A stretch of DNA of 64,000 nt. It comes from Streptomyces massasporeus (lineage in GTDB: Bacteria; Actinomycetota; Actinomycetes; Streptomycetales; Streptomycetaceae). Below, one piece after another: positions 59,546 through 64,000 of this stretch. Made by a program: the position numbers and the translations under genes. The stretch is from assembly GCF_014648995.1 (NCBI RefSeq), contig NZ_BMSE01000001.1, forward strand, positions 62,001-126,000. The letters are read 5' to 3'. The notes beneath the pieces were generated by a model, which worked only from the letters and a program-made list of their open reading frames with translations, did not search any database and was not told the DNA's origin. Every line of letters starts with the position of its first letter. The first letter of the stretch is position 1.

Positions 59546-60847
59546 TCACGCCTCGCCCCGCACCAGCGCCAGCAGCCGGTCGAGGACGCGGGGACCGCCG
59601 GTGCGGATGCCGTCGTGCTCGAACTCGTCCGTGATCCAGGTGCGCAGGCCCCGGATCGTGCGGGCGGTGCGCAGGGAGTGGGCCGTGTCGACGTACATGT
59701 CGTCGTGGTAGACGGCCGCCACCACCGGCACCGTGTTGGCGGCGAGGCGGGCGGGGTCGTACAGGGGCGTCCAGTCGGTGCGGGCGGCGAGCAGGTCGGC
59801 GGTCTCGCGCAGCGGGCGCAGCGCCGGGTCGCAGTCGAACATCCAGGGGTGAATCGATTCTCCGGTGAACAGGAGAGGCTCGTCGCCCGCGAGGGCCTTG
59901 GCGGCGTCGAACTGCGGGAACTCGGCGCGGACCCGCTCGGCGGACCAGGCCGTGGGCCGGGCGTCCTGGCCGTAGATCGACTCGTGGACCAGGGCGTACA
60001 GCGGGTGACGGGCGTAGGAGAGCATGGACTGCACCTGCTCCTGGAACGCGTCGGAGAGCATGGAGCCCTGCGGGGTGCGGACGAAGGCGTTCTCCAGGAG
60101 GTAGTGCAGGCGGTGGGTGCCGTCGCCGGTGCCGAGGGCGATGCCGAGGGACTGGAAGGCCTCGACGGTGAGCCGGTAGCCGTTCGGCAGGACCACGTCG
60201 TGGTGCAGCAGGTGCTCGGCGATGCGGCGGGCGCGCTCGACGTCCTGCGGGTAGCGGGCGTAGTGGGCGGCGACCTTGCGTTCGATGCGCGGGAAGGCGG
60301 CCCGGTAGACGTCGTCGGCGTGGGCGTCCAGGGCGGGCAGACCGCCGGTGATCACGGCCGTCGCCAGGCCCTCGGGCGCGAGGGACAGGTAGCTGGTGAC
60401 GCAGAAACCGCCGAAGCTCTGCCCGAGGACGGTCCAGGGCTTGCCGCCGGTGAGCTCGGCGCGGATGGCCTCGCAGTCACGGACGATCGCGTCGGCACGG
60501 AAGTGCGTGAGGTAGCCGGCCTGCTCGGCCGGGCCGCCGCGCAGCGGGAGCGTCTGGCGGTTGGCGGGTGCGCTGTGGCCGGTGCCGCGCTGGTCGAGCA
60601 GCAGGACGCGGTACTCCTTGAGGGCCCGGCCGAGCCAGCCCGGCCGACCGACGGAGCGGTCCGCGCCGAAGCCGGGGCCGCCCTGGAGGTAGAGCAGCCA
60701 CGGCAGGTCCTGGTGCGTCTTGTCGCTCGCGACGACCTCGCGGGCGTACAGCTCGATCGTCTCGCCGTCGGGGCGGCCGTGGTCGAGGGGAACGGTGAAG
60801 CGGCGATCGGTGAGGAGGACTCCGGGCTGGCGGTAGCTGACGGTCAA
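59546..60847 (-). CDS. Proline iminopeptidase-like alpha/beta hydrolase
   Basis: A 433-residue alpha/beta hydrolase. The nucleophile elbow is G-Q-S-F-G-G-F, the oxyanion region Q-G-G-P-G-F-G is typical of proline iminopeptidases, and the late His is in F-E-H-D-G. It may cleave N-terminal proline or other small amides/esters. The gene begins 109 bases from the LacI gene's stop; the gap contains a perfect 16-bp palindrome. Confidence 0.9.
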   Translation of the reverse strand: MTVSYRQPGVLLTDRRFTVPLDHGRPDGETIELYAREVVASDKTHQDLPWLLYLQGGPGFGADRSVGRPGWLGRALKEYRVLLLDQRGTGHSAPANRQTLPLRGGPAEQAGYLTHFRADAIVRDCEAIRAELTGGKPWTVLGQSFGGFCVTSYLSLAPEGLATAVITGGLPALDAHADDVYRAAFPRIERKVAAHYARYPQDVERARRIAEHLLHHDVVLPNGYRLTVEAFQSLGIALGTGDGTHRLHYLLENAFVRTPQGSMLSDAFQEQVQSMLSYARHPLYALVHESIYGQDARPTAWSAERVRAEFPQFDAAKALAGDEPLLFTGESIHPWMFDCDPALRPLRETADLLAARTDWTPLYDPARLAANTVPVVAAVYHDDMYVDTAHSLRTARTIRGLRTWITDEFEHDGIRTGGPRVLDRLLALVRGEA

Positions 60848-60937
60848 CAGGGCTCCCGGGACGGACGGATTTTCGGGCCGCGTCCCAGTTCATCACAGCG
60901 ATCGTCCGCGGGTGAGCCCTTCGATCATGAAACCTTG

Positions 60938-60953
60938 CTGAACGGCCGTTCAG
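60938..60953. promoter_or_regulatory. Perfect palindrome CTGAACGGCCGTTCAG
   Basis: 16-bp palindrome with a CG-centred core as in LacI-family operators, directly behind the lacI stop (60956) and about 90 bases upstream of the hydrolase start. It could regulate the hydrolase or act as a terminator hairpin for the lacI gene. Confidence 0.55.
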
Positions 60954-60955
60954 GC

Positions 60956-61981
60956 TCAGCGGGCGGACAGGCTGGAGCGGCGGACCACCAGCTCGGGCTG
61001 GAGGACGACCCTGCGGTGCTCGTGTGCGCGCGCCGCGCCGTCTTCCTCCGTCTCCTCCAGGAGCAGGTCGGCGGCCATGGCGCCCATGGTGACGGCGGGC
61101 TGCCGCACCGAGGTGAGCGGGACGGCCGCGGCGGCGGCGAACTCGATGTCGTCGTAGCCGACGATGGCGAGGTCGTCGGGGACGCCGACGCCGGCCGCGT
61201 ACATGGCCTGGAGGACGCCGAGGGCGAGCAGGTCGTTGGCGCAGAACACGGCGGTGGGCCGGTCGGCGAGGCCGAGCAGCCGGGCCCCGGCGTCGCGGCC
61301 GGCGGCGACGTCCAGCCGTTCGGTGGGCAGCTCGCGCAGCGCGTCGGGGCCGAGCCCGGCTTCGGCGAGCGCCTCCAGGGCGCCGGTGCGGCGGTCGCTG
61401 ACCTGGTTCAGGCCGGGCGGGCCGCTGACGTAGGCGAGGGAGCGGTGCCCGGCGTCGACGAGGTGGCGTACCGCGAGGGCGCCGCCCGCCACGTCGTCGA
61501 CGGAGACCGAGCACTCGGTGGTGCCCTCGGCGACCCGGTCGACCAGGACGAACGGGATGTTGTGCCGGCGGAACGCCTCGATGTTGCGGCCGGTGGCGTC
61601 GGCCGGGGTGAGCAGCACGCCGCGCACCCGCTGCTCGGCGAAGAGCGACAGGTACTCGGCCTCCTCGCCCGGGTTCTGGGCGCTGTTGCAGACCATCACG
61701 CCGAGTCCGGCCCGGCGGGCGGCACGCTCGGCGCCGCGCGCCACGTCGACGAAGAAGGGGTTGCCCATGTCGAGGACGAGCAGCCCCATGATGCGGCTGC
61801 GGCCCGCGCGCAGCTGGCGCGCGGACTCGCTGCGGACGTAGCCGAGCCGGTCTATCGCGGACAGCACCCGGGCCCGGGTCTCGGTCGCGACCGTGTCCGG
61901 GCGGTTGATCACGTTCGAGACCGTGCCGACGGAGACTCCGGCGACGCGGGCGACGTCCTTGATACCCACCGACTGGGCCAT
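60956..61981 (-). CDS. LacI-family regulator of rhamnose locus
   Basis: A 341-residue LacI/GalR repressor. The HTH is I-K-D-V-A-R-V-A-G-V-S-V-G-T-V-S-N-V-I-N-R at residues 7-27, with the hinge helix A-R-Q-L-R and a periplasmic-binding-like sensor (G-L-L-V-L-D-M-G-N-P-F). It is the last gene of a row containing the BNR protein, RhaM and RhaS, so rhamnose or a rhamnose-containing sugar is the expected inducer. It begins 84 bases after the BNR stop. Confidence 0.92.
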   Translation of the reverse strand: MAQSVGIKDVARVAGVSVGTVSNVINRPDTVATETRARVLSAIDRLGYVRSESARQLRAGRSRIMGLLVLDMGNPFFVDVARGAERAARRAGLGVMVCNSAQNPGEEAEYLSLFAEQRVRGVLLTPADATGRNIEAFRRHNIPFVLVDRVAEGTTECSVSVDDVAGGALAVRHLVDAGHRSLAYVSGPPGLNQVSDRRTGALEALAEAGLGPDALRELPTERLDVAAGRDAGARLLGLADRPTAVFCANDLLALGVLQAMYAAGVGVPDDLAIVGYDDIEFAAAAAVPLTSVRQPAVTMGAMAADLLLEETEEDGAARAHEHRRVVLQPELVVRRSSLSAR

Positions 61982-62065
61982 CGGGCAGGGACCTCCAGAG
62001 GGGAGACGAGGGGCGGCCGGGGCGGCCTCACATTACCGGCATGCCGCCCCGGGAACCGGATGCGG

Positions 62066-63490
62066 TCAGGCGGGCAGGCGGAAGTCCGTCACGTGCAGCG
62101 CCGAGGGCGTCGTGCCGCTGGACTTCTCCTGGTACATGAACGACAGCACCCCGTCCTGCGCGACCCGCGTCTCGTCGATGACGACCTCGCCGAAGGCGTT
62201 GAGTCCGCTGCCGTCGAAGAGGATCCTCCAGTCGGTGTACCCGGAGGCGGCGGAGGCCGCGGCGATCCTTCCGAAGGGGAAGACCGCGTACGCGTTGTCG
62301 TACTTGTCCAGGATCAGCTTGGTGCGCTGGCTGGAGTTCAGCGGGACCGGTATCTCGGTCTTCTGCCAGGTGCCGGAGGCGTCCTTGCGGACGTGGAAGG
62401 CACGGCCGCCCGCGGTGCGGTCCGCGACGTAGTTCGTGGTGCACTGGCCGAACCGGCCGGGCACGTAGGAGATGATCGCGTGCGGCCGGCCCGCGGAGTC
62501 GGTGAACTGGCTCTCCTGGTTCATCAGGGAGTGGTCCGGGTTGAGCGGGTCGATCACCAGGCCGGCGTCGGTCACGGACACCTTGTCGGAACCGCCCGTC
62601 ACACCCACCACGGTGCCGGCGTTGTTGCGCCAGGTGCGGCCGCGGTCGTCGGAGTAGACGTAGCCGGTGTCGTGGTTGGTGATGCCGCCGCCGTTGCACA
62701 TCACTGCGCCGTTCTGCTCGCGCCAGGTGAAGAAGGAGTGCAGCCGGCCGTTGCGGTCGTAGTCGATGCCGTGCAGGTACATGTTGCGGGCCGTCGAGGA
62801 GCCGTGCTCGCTGATGTACGTGCCCGTCGAGGCGGACCACTCGCCGAGGTCGGTCCACTTGGTGCCGTCGTACTCGGCGAGGGCGTTGCGGCCGTTGCCG
62901 GAGACGGCGACGCGGTAGCTCAGCTGGAGCTTGCCGTCGGGCGTCGACACGAACTGCGGATAGGTGAACTGCGAGGTGAGCGCCACCCCGTCCAGGGTCG
63001 ACCGGGGCGCCCCGAAGCGGCTCGCGGTCCAGCTCAGCCCCGCGGGGTTGTCCATGAGCCCGGCGACGGACTTGACGTAGGTGAAGCCGTCGCTGTGGGA
63101 GTCCATGTTGAGGTGCAGCCGGCCGTCGACCTTGGAGACGCCCATGGAGATGACGTTGTGGGAGTCGCTGGCCTTGAGGGTGTGGCCGACCTTCACGGTG
63201 GACCAGGTGCTCCCGCCGAGGACGCGGCGGCCGACGACGGCATTGCGGTCAGCCGTGTACCAGACTGCGTACTGGTAGCCCTTGTAGGTCAGCAGGCCGT
63301 TCTTCTGGAACGCGTTGTTGTTGACCAGCCCGTCGTACGACACGAAGAAGATCGCCTGGCCGTCGAGCGTGGTGGTGCCGGTCCGGGTGACCGAGGGGCC
63401 GGGGTCGGCGGCCCGCGCGGTGCCGGAGGCGAGGGCCGGGGTCACCACTGCTCCCGCGAGGGCGGCGGCCAGCAAGGTACGTCTGTGCAT
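62066..63490 (-). CDS. Secreted BNR beta-propeller, candidate rhamnose-releasing lyase
   Basis: A 474-residue exported protein. The signal peptide (M-H-R-R-T-L-L-A-A-A-L-A-G-A) should be cleaved near A-S-G-T-A-R-A. The mature part forms a seven-bladed beta-propeller of the BNR_4 type, with an Asp-box S-D-D-R-G-R-T-W and clustered His/Asp (S-D-S-H-N, M-D-S-H-S-D, L-H-G-I-D). BNR_4 folds occur in polysaccharide lyases, including a family that frees L-rhamnose from rhamnosyl-glucuronate ends of gum arabic. The adjacent RhaM and rhamnose transporter genes support that use. GGAG precedes the ATG; 16 bases separate it from rhaM. Enzyme activity is inferred. Confidence 0.7.
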   Translation of the reverse strand: MHRRTLLAAALAGAVVTPALASGTARAADPGPSVTRTGTTTLDGQAIFFVSYDGLVNNNAFQKNGLLTYKGYQYAVWYTADRNAVVGRRVLGGSTWSTVKVGHTLKASDSHNVISMGVSKVDGRLHLNMDSHSDGFTYVKSVAGLMDNPAGLSWTASRFGAPRSTLDGVALTSQFTYPQFVSTPDGKLQLSYRVAVSGNGRNALAEYDGTKWTDLGEWSASTGTYISEHGSSTARNMYLHGIDYDRNGRLHSFFTWREQNGAVMCNGGGITNHDTGYVYSDDRGRTWRNNAGTVVGVTGGSDKVSVTDAGLVIDPLNPDHSLMNQESQFTDSAGRPHAIISYVPGRFGQCTTNYVADRTAGGRAFHVRKDASGTWQKTEIPVPLNSSQRTKLILDKYDNAYAVFPFGRIAAASAASGYTDWRILFDGSGLNAFGEVVIDETRVAQDGVLSFMYQEKSSGTTPSALHVTDFRLPA

Positions 63491-63506
63491 CTCGTGGACT
63501 CCATCG

Positions 63507-63827
63507 TCATGCGAGGTGGAACACTTCGGTGAGCGGTTTCATGGCCTCGTCGGGCCGGGCGCCGTCCAGCGACTCGAAGAACGGCGCCATCTCCGCCTGC
63601 CAGCGCGTGTTGACGTCGGTGGCTTCCATGGCGGCCCGGGCGGCGGCGAAGTCCTCGGTCTCGAGGTAGCCGACGAGCAGTCCGTCCTCGCGCAAGAAGA
63701 GCGAGTAGTTGTGCCAGCCGGTCTGCGAGAGTGCCGTCAGCATCTCGGGCCACACCGCGGCGTGCCGCTCGCGGTACTCGTCGAGGCGCTCCGCCCGGAC
63801 CTTCAGCAGGAAGCACACGCGCTGCAT
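63507..63827 (-). CDS. rhaM: L-rhamnose mutarotase RhaM
   Basis: A 106-residue dimeric mutarotase that interconverts alpha- and beta-L-rhamnose after uptake. The E-R-H-A-A-V-W-P-E motif places the catalytic His at residue 22, as in E. coli, and the end F-H-L-A matches the family. ATG 63827 is preceded by GGGAGG; a TTG six bases... one codon earlier is also in frame but less likely. It sits between the BNR protein and the ABC binding protein. Confidence 0.95.
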   Translation of the reverse strand: MQRVCFLLKVRAERLDEYRERHAAVWPEMLTALSQTGWHNYSLFLREDGLLVGYLETEDFAAARAAMEATDVNTRWQAEMAPFFESLDGARPDEAMKPLTEVFHLA

Positions 63828-63844
63828 CAACGACCTCCCGGGGT

Positions 63845-64000
63845 CTAGAAGTTGAACTGGTCGATGTTCTTCGCGTCGAACACGGTCGGCTTGCCGAGGC
63901 TGATCACGCCGTCCTTGCCGATGGTGTACTCGCCCATGGAACCGGCCTTGAAGGTCTCGCCCTCCTTGCCGGTGATCTGCCCGGAGGACAGGGCGACGGC
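63845..64000 (-). CDS. rhaS: Rhamnose ABC transporter substrate-binding protein (C-terminus)
   Basis: The last 51 residues of a protein whose start lies beyond the right edge. The end reads Y-T-I-G-K-D-G-V-I-S-L-G-K-P and D-A-K-N-I-D-Q-F-N-F, typical of actinobacterial rhamnose-binding lipoproteins (RhaS, periplasmic-binding type). Only 17 bases separate its stop from rhaM, so they share a transcript. It would deliver L-rhamnose to the ABC permeases expected further right. Confidence 0.82.
   Translation of the reverse strand, partial: AVALSSGQITGKEGETFKAGSMGEYTIGKDGVISLGKPTVFDAKNIDQFNF

Noticed and set aside
1..64000. CRISPR array, tRNA/rRNA, toxin-antitoxin or phage module
   Set aside because: No regularly spaced repeats, cloverleaf structures or paired toxin/antitoxin genes were seen; only an insertion-sequence end at the left edge.

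Overview
The window is chromosomal DNA from a Streptomyces or close relative. GC content is very high and genes sit head to tail on both strands with short gaps. Starts are often GTG (occasionally TTG or CTG) behind GGAGG-type ribosome sites. The gene content is typical of the genus: a conservon, several cytochromes P450, F420-linked oxidoreductase families, SpoIIE-type phosphatase and STAS regulators, an IdeR/DmdR-like iron box, and Tat or lipoprotein exported enzymes. All functional calls come from reading motifs and context; no database search was run.

Layout, left to right. 0-17 kb: the 3' tip of an IS5-type transposase, a MerR regulator, a secreted GH2 glycosidase, a PAS-GAF-SpoIIE-HATPase regulator, an ArsB/SLC13-like permease that probably starts at CTG, and a membrane-anchored sigma-like/zinc-finger/ricin-lectin fusion. 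Then come AraC plus a phytanoyl-CoA dioxygenase-like enzyme, an aldo/keto reductase, a flavoprotein, a DUF1348 protein opposite a TetR with twin operators, and a P450-ferredoxin pair behind a perfect 25-bp palindrome. 17-24 kb: LysE exporter, F420-type proteins, CDF metal exporter, glutathionyl-hydroquinone reductase, DUF4235, VOC protein, and an unusual 576-residue protein with a DDxxD motif. 24-29 kb: a conservon (cvnA-B-C-D, translationally coupled) ending in a P450 that lacks both the ExxR arginine and the I-helix acid.

29-44 kb: a GlxA-like regulator opposite a quinone oxidoreductase, an alcohol/aldehyde dehydrogenase pair opposite a MarR gene with twin operators, a STAS protein, DUF4230, a frameshifted membrane-protein remnant, VanZ, SDR, PHP, HAD, FUSC and epimerase genes, and a ROK regulator. 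44-57 kb: a phosphotransferase, a CYP102-type P450-reductase fusion opposite a PAS-LuxR regulator, an FBP (EF-G-binding-like) gene behind a perfect operator, a second FUSC protein, an exported lactonase, an iron-box-controlled DUF2470 protein, and TetR opposite a stand-alone CYP102-like heme domain. 57-64 kb: a pentapeptide-repeat protein with a Cys cluster, a SigJ-type sigma factor, a PIG-L deacetylase, a proline iminopeptidase-like hydrolase, and then a rhamnose locus (LacI, secreted BNR beta-propeller, RhaM, and the C-terminus of a rhamnose ABC binding protein) that runs off the right edge.

The most interesting parts are: the conservon with its degenerate P450 next to an isoprenoid-synthase-like protein; the rhamnose locus with a candidate rhamnose-releasing exo-lyase; the single-chain sigma/zinc-finger/TM/lectin protein; and a set of well-defined palindromic operators that can be paired with specific regulators.
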